64,000 nucleotides of DNA from Erythrobasidium yunnanense (lineage: Eukaryota; Basidiomycota; Cystobasidiomycetes; Erythrobasidiales; Erythrobasidiaceae). Shown in pieces: positions 46,560-58,000 of this stretch. The notes beneath the pieces are model-generated. The model had not been told where the DNA came from. It was given only the letters and a program-made list of their open reading frames with translations, and ran no database searches. Every line of letters begins with the position of its first letter. Positions within the stretch are counted from its first letter, which is position 1. The stretch lies in assembly GCA_001600175.1 (NCBI GenBank), contig BCJC01000001.1, positions 310,001 through 374,000 of the forward strand. Reading direction: 5' to 3'. Made by a program: the position numbers and the translations under genes.

Positions 46560-48287
46560 TTAAGCAAACATCTTCGAGTAAGCTTTCTGCTGTTTCTTCT
46601 TCAATTCCTCCTTCTTCTCTCCAACTTTCTTCAGCTCCAGCTCAATACTCTTATCACCCGGGACCAGTCTACTCGCCTCAGTCAAGTCCTTCATAGCCTC
46701 CTCGTAATCCCTCAGTGCACTCCTCGCACTTCCTCTGCGGAAATATGCTTTCCCCCTCTCTTCAGGCGTAAGCTTCTTAGTCATAGGAACGATCGTACCT
46801 GCTTCTACGGGGTCGCTGTGGATGTTTAAAGCTTTCGTGGTGTAGTCTACGCAGGAGTGGAGGGAGGTGGGAGTGCCTTGTTTTAAGGATACCAGAGCAG
46901 CGTTCAGAAGGAGAGATAGACGTAAGGAAACGAATTTCGCTTCGTATGTCAAGTCTGCAGGCGGCTAGCATCGAGAAAGACAGTCAGTTCAGCCTGATAG
47001 GTGGACGGAGGTAGTAGACTCACCACGTAGGGGTGTACATCCAGGTATTTGAGACCCTTGGCGTCTGATACCAACCAATCAGACGTATTCGAATGAGCTA
47101 GCTGGAGAGGAACTTACATTTCTTTTGCGCTCTGGCATAGTCCTGCTTCTTGAACAGACTTGTACCGATACTCTTGAGCTCATCTGCGATCTGATAAGCC
47201 ACCGCCGGATCATGTACGTCCGCATCATCATCTGCAAGTTCCCCTCTCAGCTTCCCCCCCTTCGTCACTATAAGCAGACTCACCGGAAGGATGGCTCTCA
47301 TATCCATCACCCGTATCGTCAGCGGATCGCTTGCTAGCTTCTATATCTGTGTCGGCGGGAAGCTCTCCGCAATCTTTAATGGTGATAGTGTCTTGCGGCT
47401 TGTCGGACTTTACGGGCGTATCTTCTATCATTCGCACAGTGGATCGACCAGAGAGAACTCTGCCGAACACGACGTGCTTGCCTGTATCTCACTGCTAAGC
47501 CAGTTTCTTTAGCTGTCGAGAGAGACAAAGAGCGACTTGCCATCTAGGTGGGGCGTAGGCACGGTAGTGATGAAGAACTGTGATCCATTCGTTCCCTGTC
47601 ATCCCAGACACGCTTCAGCTCTGACTTTCCAGAAGTCTTCCAAAGCAGTCACCCACCGGCCCAGCATTCGCCATAGACAGCAGGAACGGCTTGTCATGCT
47701 TGATTTCGAAGTTCTCGTCGCTGAACTTCTCCCCATAGATGGATTCTCCGCCAGTCCCGTTGTGGTGCGTAAAGTCACCACCCTGAATCATGAATCGCTT
47801 GATGACGCGGTGAAAGGTGCTCTGCGAGTCTTCCGGGCGTCAGAGTACGATAGAGGAGATTATGAGGAAGGTAAGAGATGTGTCAGCGCACCCCTTTGTA
47901 GTGTAGCTTTACGCCAGGCATGGTTGTCGCTTCGCCTTTCTCGCCTGTGCATAGTGCTCTGAAGTTCTCTGCTGTTTTGGGTGTGATGTCCTAGCATATC
48001 ATAGACATAGAATGAGCATATGAAAGGGCCTCTGTTTGGTCTGGCCGCACGTCGAATAGCTCCATTACGATTCTTCCGGTATCGCAGTCGTCGATGGCTG
48101 TTTGAGTCCATTGTCTGAGCATATGCTCTACTTGCTGTTGTGATATCTACTGACCAATGTCGAAGAATACTCTTGATCTCTTCTTCCTTCCAGCGTCGTC
48201 GCCGGTGTTGGCTGCCAGCTCGCTGTTTCCTTTTACTGCTACATCTGGCGCTGCTGCTGGATTGTCGATGCCTTCAATCTCAGCCAT
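46560..48287 (-). CDS. CPR6: Cyclophilin 40, PPIase-TPR Hsp90 co-chaperone
   Basis: Cytosolic co-chaperone that binds the Hsp90 C-terminus. Nine exons (48287-48155, 48097-48051, 47990-47892, 47821-47657, 47595-47541, 47481-47284, 47231-47118, 47064-47024, 46964-46560) give 418 aa. After an N-terminal extension of about 38 residues ([12 protein letters not shown].., RKKRS), the PPIase domain shows [70 protein letters not shown] and [12 protein letters not shown]. The TPR part follows ([53 protein letters not shown]), with a charged C-terminal helix. The fifth intron has a GC donor (g|gcaagt) needed to read DGKHVVFG. Cyp40 proteins are usually about 370 aa; the extra length is the N-terminus and a Ser/Asp-rich linker. 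Confidence 0.93.
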
Positions 48288-48710
48288 GATGGATGATGCT
48301 CCTGCTTTGTGTTGGTGCTCTTCCAAGCTGCAATGTCGTTTCCAGGATTTCGAAGATTCTAAGGTCACGTGTATCTAGACGCAGGCCCAGGAACAGCTCG
48401 TAGTGAAGTAGCAGCAAAGACTTTCAGAAGTGGTTAGAGGCACTTTCTACCATCGACAGATAGCCAGCGCGCATCCCCAGCTTCGAAATCAGGCTTAAAA
48501 TCAAAGCTTTTTGCGCACACTTGATACACTTTACTCCAAGGCTCTAGCCTGAAGATACTGTAACAATGACTAGATATATCAAATAGCGAGTATATCCTTG
48601 ACGCTCTGTGTCTGCCTTCCAAGCATATTGGCCACTCCGGTCCACAGGTCTGCCGCAATGCCGGATGCGTGTTGGCTGCCTACCATTCACTGACTGCAAG
48701 CTATACCATC
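48288..48710. other. Divergent promoter region
   Basis: 423 bp between CPR6 (minus) and the nitronate monooxygenase gene (plus). No ORF, repeat or RNA gene supported. Confidence 0.4.
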
Positions 48711-50613
48711 ATGTCGCTCAGAACACCATGCACAGAACTCTTTGGCATCAAAGTATATCCAGATGCGACCGCTAATTGATGATTACTGACCGTACTGGTT
48801 ATCAGCATCCAATAATGCTTGCGGGCATGAAGTGCGCTTAAGCTCGCGAAAGCGTTGTGCTTAGCTCACTGATGCTCTCACCTCCTTCCCCCCTCTTTCC
48901 CTGCTCAGTGTCGCCGCAGGTTTGTCTCGAATGACCTTCCGCCAAAAAGTGTACGATGCATACTGATATATAGAACTGTAGGACCCGAGCTTGCTGCTGC
49001 AGTGACTAACGCAGGCGGTATTGGAGTCATCGGCGGGTACATGCCTCAATCCTCCCATATGCGAGCGGAGTTGACATACTACCGGCTAACACAGAGTCGG
49101 CTATACTCCCGAGTTTCTACGCAAGCAGATCAAGGAGCTCAAAGAGGATCTAAAAGACAAGAATGCGCCCTTTGGAGTCGATCTTTTGCTACCGCAAGTC
49201 GGCAAGTCGTGCTCGTCCTTTGACCGGTCAAGCAGATCGTATGAATGACATAAGATGTCGATGTGCAGGTGGATCAGCTAGAAAGACAAACAAGGACTAT
49301 ACGGGCGGAAAACTGGACCAGCTCGTCGATATTATCATCGAAGAGAAAGCCGCGCTCTTCGTCTGTGCAGTCGGTGAGGCAGCATCTGCGTCTTCCTCAT
49401 AAGGCAAACATAAAGCTGATTTCTTTGAGCAAGGCGTCCCTCCCAAGCATATCATTGACAGACTCCACAAAGCAAAGATTCCAGTCATGAACATGGTCGG
49501 CGCACCTAAGCACGCCGTCAAAGCTTGCGAGCTAGGCGTCGGTGAGTTGCCTGCTCACTCTCTCCCACAAAATTTGCGTATAGCTAAGCTCTCACTCGCA
49601 AAGACCTCATTTGCGGACAAGGAGGCGAAGGAGGCGGCCACACCGGGTACGCTTTCTCGCTCTCCTCTCATCATCACCACATCTAAATCCAGTATGACAC
49701 AGAGAAATCCCAACCTCGATCCTGATCCCGGAGCTCGTAGCCGTATGCAAAAAGTACAAGTCCCCCTTATCAGGCCAGACTGTCCAAGTCATCGCTGCGG
49801 GCGGAGTCTATCGAGGATCAAGTATTGCAGCTATGTTATCGTACGGCGCGACGGGCGTATGGGTTGGAACCAGGTGAGTTGGCTTGCTTTGGTGTTCTGT
49901 CGGAAGAGAGAAGGGCTGATGGGAGTGCGAAAAGGTTCATCTGTGCGGAAGAGGCTGGAGCTAGTAAGAAACATCAAGAAGCTGTAATGACCGCTGGATA
50001 TAGCGATACTATCAGGACGACTATCTGTAAGTCGGCCACGCTGCTTTGGCACTGCGATCGGCCAGTCGCATGTGCGAAAGCATTGACTGATGCATATTCC
50101 CGTACCACACACAGATACTGGTAGACCGCTTCGAGTCCGCAAGACACCATTTATCGTAAGTCTCGCTAAAATCGCTAAGGCGTTCACAGGACAGACGAGC
50201 TGACTGTTTCGACTCTCGTTTGGACGGCAGATGGACTGGGAAACCAATAGGAGAGAAGAGAAAGAAGAGCTGCAGGCTGGCGGAACAGTTGCCGTAAGTT
50301 CCGTTTCGATCCTTGAGTCTCAAGGCTTACTCTTGAACTGACATATGATTTCAACATAGGTCGGAATGGAACCTGACGATCCATCTCAGTAAGTGGCTCT
50401 CGAAGCTTTTACAGACTATGCGAGCATTCCTCGTTGATGTATCTCTTCTCTTTTTTTTTTTTTGCTCGCAGGCGACCTTTCTTGATGGGCAAGACTGCAG
50501 CTGTCGTTCATGAGATCAAGCCTGCTAAGGAGATCGTAGATGAGATGATCGCAGAAGCTGTCGAGTACCTCCAGATCTCGTCAAAGATGGTCGTCCCCAA
50601 GGCTAAGCTCTAA
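48711..50613 (+). CDS. Nitronate monooxygenase (2-nitropropane dioxygenase family)
   Basis: FMN-dependent TIM-barrel enzyme that oxidises alkyl nitronates. Fourteen exons give 344 aa: 48711-48752, 48806-48831, 48909-48919, 48982-49036, 49095-49201, 49269-49373, 49434-49541, 49604-49646, 49703-49873, 49935-50026, 50115-50155, 50231-50293, 50360-50388, 50472-50613. Joined motifs: HPIMLAGMNVAAGPELAAAV, GGIGVIGGVGYTPEFLRKQI, NAPFGVDLLLPQ, VPVMNMVGAPKHA-like segment (IPVMNMVGAPKHA), DLICGQGGEGGGHTG, IPTSILIPELV, VIAAGGVYRG, YGATGVWVGTRFICAEEAG and the C-terminal PFLMGKTA.. IKPAKEIVDEM. Exon 3 is an 11-nt microexon; exon 5 ends at a GC donor. No targeting signal is evident. This is the most intron-dense gene here, which argues against recent transfer from bacteria. 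Confidence 0.92.
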
Positions 50614-50921
50614 GAGCTGGCCCTCTCGACAGGGTCTTCTGCTTGGGCCTAGAGATGTGATGGAAGGTGGCGCCTTATGTTTCGGCGAATTCAGGTGCTT
50701 CGCAGCAGAATCCTTTCTCTTGTAGGTAGTATGACAGATTAAGGTCGGCTTGTAGCATGGTTTAGAAAGTAGGCCAGGTGCAAGGCATGATGCATGGATG
50801 TGTATCCGGGTACCCATACTGCACATTTGCACAACATTGCTTCAACGGATCGAATTTGGCAATAATACTAAGCTATGCGCTACAAGGGGACATCATGGTG
50901 ACTGAATAGCCAGAGGAGACC
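50614..50921. other. Convergent 3' region
   Basis: 308 bp between the stops of the nitronate monooxygenase and UFD2 genes. No coding or RNA feature recognised; it presumably holds both 3' UTRs. Confidence 0.4.
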
Positions 50922-53900
50922 TCATTCCTCCATTTTATCCGACTGTTGCGCTTGTAGTCGCTCTAGGCGTTCCTGTCGCCTCTTTGCTCTGAAAGCCTCG
51001 ATCTCTTCTCGTAGAGCATCGTTCCGCTTGATATCCTCCAGCTTCAGCGGTGTTCTGTTGAAAGGATCTTGTGCAGTGGTCAACAGGTGCTGCTTGATAG
51101 TATTGAAGTCGATGATAGTCTGGGAGGCCGGAAGAATGACTGGGTCCACCATGATCTCAGCAGTAAGCGGATCGAGATACTCGTCAGGTGTTTCTCCCAT
51201 TTCTTCCTCCTCTGCTTCGGCTGCTTTCAGGGCCTCGATCTTAATGACCATTCTTCGCAGCACGTTCAGCTGAACATCGGTCTTGAGACCCGCTCGAAGC
51301 GATATCCTGATAGCGTTGTCGAAGAGGTTTTTGCTATAACTTCGACCGTCCTTAGCGGTAGCGACCATGTAGGCGTCCTTGTCTGCTAGATTGAGGATGA
51401 TCTGCACGATATCGCCTAACAATTCCCTCGGCCTGAAACGATACTTTTCACGATCTTGCACTTTAAGCTCCTGACATCTTGGACCTGCAAGTACGTTCAG
51501 ATTGAAGTCTAGCGAAGCTGCTAGACGGTCAACGATTTCTCCCATCAGGAAAGGCTGAGGTGCTTCGGCTGTGAGCGTCTTGATGAGGTGAAGGACCTCG
51601 TATGTATAGATAAGGAATGATGTAGCTTGTCCTTCTGACTGTCTGAATAGCTTCTCCCGGTCTTTGCGAGCTTCTTCTGGCTGCGCATCCCATGTCTCCT
51701 TGTCTGCCATTTCCATTTGAATATCGTGGATGAGCTTAAGTTTAGACAGTGACTCATCCAAGAGGAAAGTTGTATCGTTGAGGAGGTAGTTCACGAATCG
51801 AACAAAGTCTTCTCGATCCGTTTCAGCTTTGAAAGCTTCTCTATGCTCTTTGGTCTCCCAGATAAGCTTGAGGATCTTGGCTATTTGGTGTCGAACTTCG
51901 AACTTCTCGTAGAATTGGTTGTGCTGCCCGGTATATTCGATTTCTGTTCCGACAAACACGTCAGTTCAGAACGTAATCCAGCAACTATGCTGACCTACGG
52001 CAGTAGACACGCATAAGAGCTGGAAGCAAGCCTTTTAGAGCCAGAGGATGGTAGTTGAGCGTGTCGCCTAGGGTGCCTCTAGGGAAGCGAGGTCCCCATG
52101 ACCTGGTATTTCGATATAGGATGTCGACAAACTTGCCTTTAAGGTATGGATTGTTAATATAGGGTGTGGAGAGGAAGACGACAATGAAGACGAGAAGCTG
52201 ATTCTTCTCGATATCGATCATAGTCTGAGGGGCATAGCGGGAAATGAAGAAGTAGAATTCGGTCACATCCTCGACGATGTACTCCGGAAGCATCTTGAAA
52301 GCCAATGGTGTTTCTGGAGACAGGCTGTCTAGGTCAATGGTAGTCTGAGGATGCTTGCCCTTCGGATCTACGAGCCTAACTAGCCATGTCATAACGAACG
52401 AAGCGAAGTTTGCACATTTGCTGATGAAACCAGGATCTAGTAGCTGGACTTCACTTGCGTGTATCCGAGATTGGAAAGCATCAAGCTCCTTCTTCATACG
52501 GTCTACTTGGCCGCGATATGCGGCTTCTTGAGGCGTGCCATCATACTGCCTGTTTCCTTCTGCTTCTTGTAGGTCTTCTTTGAGATTGCGTAAATGTCGA
52601 TATAGGGCTTCGTGATACGTAAGAGCGGGATACAGGCCGTAGTGCATGAACGATGTTGTGATATAGAAGATCTCCGAGATGAAGTTGGGAGGTGGAGCTA
52701 AGTAAACAGCATCCTATCAGCATATGTGCTGCCCGAAGATAGACTGTGCGACTAACCTGTTCCTTCCATCTGGTATTCCTCGTAAAACTCCTTCGCTTCA
52801 GACTGCGTAGCATGCATTTTCGTCGCTTCTGACACGTCTATCCTCCCACGACATTTGCGGAGGTATTCAGAGTCTATCTTGTCTATTTTCGAAAAGGTAG
52901 GATCCATGAAGGGCATGCAGAAGTCCATAAGAACGCTCAAAGAATTGATCATATAGCTGTCGCTAGCGACAGTGCGCTTATCGACGCGCATGCCGTCCCG
53001 ACGGACGTTGAGCTTCAGGACATGCGCAAAGTGGCTCAATACGCCTTCTCGGGATGCGGGAGACGATCGGACTATGCTGTTAACTATGCTATATAGGAGT
53101 TGTTGGAGAGAGGAGAGGGTACTTCGAAGTGCATTCGATGAGGCGTTGATAGCTTCTTGGGAGAGGGCAGACGGTTGAGCGAAGTATGCTTTGCAGATGG
53201 AGGGCTGCGAAGTCCTCAATCAGCTTGCATGAAACTGCGAAGGTCGCAAAGCCTACGAAAGCATCTGGAAAGCAGCCTAGTCGGAGCAGAGGACCCAACA
53301 ACGACTCCGTCTCGAAAGTATGCGCGGTCGCCCCTTCTGGCTTCCAATTCGGCATGTCAACGAACTGCAAGAGAATGATGAGCGACAATTGGTGCCTCGA
53401 GATCACACGATACGTACCATGTTTGCTATTGGCTTGATCTCCGTCAGATCGTTGACGGCTCTCAGCACGCTCCTCCACTCCATGCCAGTAAGGTCCATGA
53501 TGCCATCTTGAGACGTGCTTGCTGGATTGAGCTGCGCCAGTAACGCTTGTATACTGCCTTGCTTTGCGCCCAGCTTCTCGATGACAGCTTGCAACAACGG
53601 CACACCTAGCACATCTACCAGATCGGCAGACGAGGTTGGTGTACTATACACCGCTGCTATGTCGGTGAGAAGGGCAATGACCTGATGCTGTTCCAGACCG
53701 AGAAGAGGAGATGTGGGCAGAGTATTGAGTTGGAGTAGGGGCGGCAGCAACTCTTGCCCTCCTAGTACTTTATCGCTTGGCTGCGGGAACAGACTTGGTT
53801 CTTGGAGCTGCAGCCCGACTCCTTCCACTATCTTCCTCTTCACAAAGTCGAGCGCAGCTATACGCCGCGATAGCTCTTCGCTAGGCGCTTGCGGCTGCCC

Positions 53901-54715
53901 TAATCTATTACGCTCCGCCGGCCAGCGCTTCCAGCATGAGACGAGGTATTCCATGTTCGTAAGGTCCGCCGGCACACTGCTTAGGACCGTGACCTTGACT
54001 GGGTCGTCTTCTGCATCAGTCATGTCTTGTGGATCCATTGACAGTCTTGCCACGATAGCTCTTTCCAGGTTCTCTTCATCGAAGCGCATGTTCGCATCAT
54101 CGCTAGCATCGCTTGATTCCAGCTGGAGCTCCTTATGCAGCGCATATAAAAAGGTAATTTGCCAATTGCTAGACTCTGCGCGCGCTTGCGAAAGCGTGAA
54201 GGCGAAGATTCGCGACACTACCGCCGAGAACCATTGTGGAAAGGGAATCTGTCACTACTCATTAGTTCAAGGTGAGCGACAGAGGATGTTGTTATGTATT
54301 CTACTTGTAATGCTGCAGTGGCCGCTGCTGAACTGGCTGCAGCTGGTCTGACAGTACTTGCTAGCGACGATGACGAGTTCGTTCCAGATCCACCTTTCGC
54401 GGCCACGCTTGTCGCTGGTGAGGTTACTGCTTGCTTCCCTTTGCTGCTTGATGCTATGTTAATGGGCGTGCCTGTGCGCTTTACCGGCGTCGCTGAAACT
54501 TGAGCTGGCTTTGCTATCGACGCATTATTGCTCGGAGTCGCGACTCTGCTCGGAACACTCGATGCTGATTCTGGCTGCGAGGCGGCTGAAAATGATGTTG
54601 CTGACGCTGACGCTGCTGCTTGGGCTGCCTGCAGCTTTTCCAGGCGCTTCAGGCGGATCTGCAGATCAAACACCGAATCGTTCAGCGATAGCAATGAGGA
54701 TACTCTCGTGAACAT
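50922..54715 (-). CDS. UFD2: Ubiquitin conjugation factor E4
   Basis: U-box E4 that extends ubiquitin chains together with Cdc48. Seven exons (54715-54704, 54658-54305, 54248-53418, 53364-53257, 53204-52757, 52697-51999, 51943-50922) give 1157 aa. The N-terminal helix IRLKRLEKLQ precedes an Ala/Ser/Thr-rich linker. The Ufd2 core includes YLVSCWKRWPAERNR, LGPLLRLGCFPDA, YFAQPSALSQ, FISEIFYITTSFMHYGLYP, FVVFLSTPYINNPYLKGKFVDIL and QFYEKFEVRHQIAKILKLIW. The U-box lies at about 1070-1145 (DEYLDPLTAEIMVDPVILPAS.. DPFNRTPL). Exon 1 is only 12 nt, and the following 45-nt intron is stop-free. If it is not spliced, the N-terminus simply gains 15 residues. Confidence 0.94.
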
Positions 54716-55047
54716 GGCACCTTGTCAGCGTCAGACTGGGGATCCATCTAGGGCAAGTCGGCGAAAGAGCAAACGAGATTACGCATACACGATGACCTTC
54801 AGCAGCACCTTCTATAGCCCTTGGCTCAAATCGTCTATGTGTCCGTTCCTACACTATATGGTATCACTGCCCATCCTCGTACAAAATCCTCACACAGTGG
54901 ACCGAACTGTGGCCGCTCTGCCTGTAGAACCGCGAAGATGCGTCAGACTACCCGAATGCCATAAAGGGACCGGTTGCACTTAGCTCAATCATACTCCTTC
55001 ATTCGCAAAGTCGCTACTAGGAGCCGGCTCCATACGTCCATTTTCAT
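54716..55047. other. Promoter region of UFD2
   Basis: 332 bp between the UFD2 start codon and the stop of the next minus-strand gene. Open frames seen here continue only by chance. Nothing else recognised. Confidence 0.4.
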
Positions 55048-55443
55048 TTAAGCGATCTCGACCTGCGGCTCCAACAGAAATTCGTCGATGCCTACATACT
55101 CTGGCATGGTAGAGATTAGCTGGACAAGCTTGCGCGAGGACAAGTAACCTCCTTCTCGCCCCTGGCCGCTCGTCTTCAGTGACTGCAGGCTCCTCTTAGG
55201 ATTGCAAGCTGCAGCAAAGATGCATACCATCTTCTCCCTCGACATGAAGTGCTGACCGTGCATATCTTCTAGCACAGATTTGATCTCAGGGATATCCCCC
55301 AAGACGATAGCGTCCGCAGATCCTGGCTCCATGGGTGTGTGAACGATCCTGGAGCTCTCCAATCTCAGAGCCTAGGGACCCCAGGATTATGGCCTGGCTC
55401 CCGCGACTAGACCATCCCTTGGACTCCTAACGAAGCTCGCCAT
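55048..55443 (-). CDS. Unknown small protein
   Basis: Two exons (55443-55432 and 55371-55048) give 111 aa (start MASF, then ALRLESSRIVHTP). The first exon is only 12 nt, with a gttagg donor and ccctag acceptor. The body looks folded (VLGDIPEIKSVLEDMHG, SSRKLVQLISTMPEYVGIDE) and ends FLLEPQVEIA. A possible extra intron lies inside (gtatgc donor to gcctgcag acceptor, 45 nt, in phase). Removing it would shorten the protein by 15 residues. Family not recognised. Confidence 0.5.
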
Positions 55444-55608
55444 GTCAGTAACCCCTCTTATTCCGTGTCATTCTGTTGTGGAGCTGATCTTGACGTCGAT
55501 ACTGCCTTCAGATGCTATCTCCTTGACTATTGTGGCCATGATCGCCTCGCCCGGCGACATCCTCTCCTTTGGCACGAAGTCGCCTCTTTCAGTCTTGGGC
55601 AGGCTATG

Positions 55609-57404
55609 TCACAAGAAAAGATCATCGACACGTACATCGTCACTGAACTGATTCTCATTGTTCGGATGAGGAGTGCTGTAGCCGAACTGCATTGACTGCG
55701 TGTAGTTTGCGGAATAGCAGCCTGTGAAGAAAGAGTTTGCTGAGGTCGATATAGGGAGTGGCATGAGCAGAAGTTTGTAACGAAGCGTCAAAGATGTCGA
55801 CAAGGCCATCTCCGCGTTGAGCAACCAGTCTGTCCCAAAGGCCTCTATGTCCTCTACTCCCTACCAGCCTTGGTTTCCTCCGACCACCTTTCGGCCGGCT
55901 TTGCACTTGAAAGCACCTGCTACAGCGCAGAGAGCGTTCAAGGCAATCATCTGAGGATGGGGGTAGAAATCAATATGATAGCAAGGCATTGGAAGCACTG
56001 CTCTGGTGCTCGAAGCCAACGGTGCTCGTAGCGATCAATGCCCTTCATGCTGCCATAGTTGAAGGTAGGGGCAATTGAATGCACTCCAGTCTTGGCTGAC
56101 AAGTGACGAATTCCCTGTGTGCGCTGCACAGCCAGAGCTCGACAACAGGGCTCGATAGTAGCACATCGTCTGTCCAGAGTCGCGAAGAGGCTGTCGTCGG
56201 AGCCGGCCTCGACAATGCGCTCGTTCTGGACTATGCCAATGAGATTCTCATCTTCGATACCCTCGAACATCTTGGCCAAGCCCTGAGATAGAACTAGTGT
56301 CAAATCAGAGCCACGACAGATCGAAAGCCTCGAGATTTGTCGACAGCCTCGCTGTAGGCCAAGCACCATGTCCTACCTTGCGAAGAGCCTTGACTTGCCA
56401 AGATCGCCGAGAGCGCCCTGTGGACAGAGCGTTTGATAAAGTCTGCGTTTGCTTCTTGTCCGAAAGGCGTGAAGATGGGTCGATTGTCGGATAGAAATGA
56501 TTTACCACGAGGATGAAAGTGGGGTCGACATTTAACTCAGCATCCCTGAGGAAGAATGATCATCGACCGCGGTTATAGAAGGGGGTGCCAGCAGGATCGG
56601 CGCTCCAGTGATCCATAGTCGTGTTGAGATATGCGATTTGAAGATCTTGACCCGGCTACAACAGTCGCGCATCTTGGTCATCATTTGCCCTTCTTGAAGG
56701 CCAAAGTCTTTCATGGCGAGCTTATGATTTCCTTGTAGCTCATACTCCAGAGGCGGCCTTGATCTGCCCACTAAAATCTCGATTGCCCATCGTCCTTGTC
56801 CAACATTCGAGACCGTCGGAAATTGGCTGGAAGTCAGGCTCTACGATAGCTGGCTGTACAGACGGTTGATAAGTGGGAGCGTCGATCGCTTGCGTTGGCC
56901 AGGCAGGACGCTTCCAGCTCGTCTAGTCTAGCGTCCCACGTGGCTTGCACAGTCAGAGTTAGGTGGGAGACCTGCTGGATCCTGCCAAGCCTGTTCGACA
57001 CCTGTTGGGCGGAAGCTCTGAGGTTCTGCCAATGCTATCGAGACCGCTTTTGACCTGCTGCAGGTCGTATTGCGACGCCGGCGCTGCAGCGAGAGTCTTC
57101 ATGCGGCTGTTGACAGTACTGATCTTGGTGGTCTTCCCGTCGACCGTCTGCTCGAGTCAAACCATCTTCGAAGGCTGGCGTATAACATTGTGGTGAATGG
57201 AGGTCGACAAATTCCCCAGACCGATAGCCCTGGCTTCGAGACGACGACCCAGTCCTCGGATCTTCGACTTGTCAGAGTCCACCGAGGCGAGTAACGTGGT
57301 ACTCTTGCTGTTACAGACGTGTGTAATCTAGCTCGAGCCGTATGTCAGCAGCAGGCCCCGAGCGAGATGTAGTGCGATCTCACATTCTCAAACTTAGTAT
57401 GCAT
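55609..57404 (-). other. Multi-exon coding locus, structure unresolved (gene or decayed gene)
   Basis: A TATA box and CT-rich leader lie upstream of an ATG at 57404 (MHTKFEN, then a gtgaga donor). Below it come several protein-like open segments on the minus strand, in different frames: a coiled-coil-like part (about 57320-56950: GLGRRLEARAIGLGNL.., ISTVNSRMKTLAA), a Pro/Gln segment (about 56930-56770), VDPTFILVVNHFYPTIDP (near 56520), GLAKMFEGIEDENLIGIVQN (about 56290-55950) and LTLRYKLLLMPLPISTSANS (about 55820-55609). Plausible introns of 45-90 nt connect several pieces (for example 49 nt with ctaac/ctgac before 56932). I could not connect all of them without very short introns or a stop. 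It may be a real gene with small introns, or a degenerating one. No family recognised. Confidence 0.4.
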
Positions 57405-58000
57405 CTTCAACAATTGTGCCAGCTATACATTATCTTGATGCTGAAAGAAGGTCCACGTATGATAGCTTTTAGATGTGCGTGAATAAGTGATAATTAATCA
57501 GCATTGATAAGTTAGGCATTCGGATCAAGGAATCGTTAAGGGGGATGAGGTGAATAAGATCAGATGTTATGGATGATGAGAAGAGAGGAGAGAGAGAAAA
57601 GCTCGAGTGAAGGGCCTTTTATAGTGCCGCTGGTTCTTCCAGGTCAGACGGTCAGAAACTCCACTTCCATGACGGCGGAAATTTCAATCAAAATTTCCAC
57701 AGGCATGACTAGCGCATTTATTAGCCTGTAGCGAGCAAGCAATGTCGTGCGTCAAGCAGGTGAAGGCAGCAAGATCCGCATGACCCATCGTGAGGATCAA
57801 GGCAGAGTATATTACCACACTATCTCAGCCTGTATCCTCCATTCTCCCTTCATTGCTCCCCACTCTGGCCATGTACCATTGTAGAGCCTGACCATACGAT
57901 GTGCTTCGGCAATGCTGGGCAGTCGAAGCAGATACATTGACCAGCTCGAAGTCCGCTCGATGTTGGAGTTGCTGAGGACAACAAGGCAACGCTCAGCATA
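57405..58000. other. Promoter and 5' leader of the unresolved locus
   Basis: 596 bp. On the minus strand it reads: TATA box at 57616-57623, then a 30-nt CT-rich tract (near 57570-57600), then an AT-rich leader up to the ATG at 57404. The part near 58000 is the 3' flank of the next gene. No other ORF supported. Confidence 0.5.
57616..57623 (-). promoter_or_regulatory. TATA box
   Basis: Minus-strand tataaaag, about 210 bp before an ATG and followed by a CT-rich initiator-like tract. It is the best core promoter seen in the window. Confidence 0.55.

Noticed and set aside
48711-50613. Reading the locus as a CoA ligase or as several small genes
   Set aside because: The fragmentary ORFs are exons of one protein. 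Once spliced, GGIGVIGG, GQGGEGGGHTG and VIAAGG identify a nitronate monooxygenase.
48711-50613. Recent bacterial transfer of the nitronate monooxygenase
   Set aside because: Thirteen introns of the local type and the same base composition as neighbours indicate a long-resident gene.
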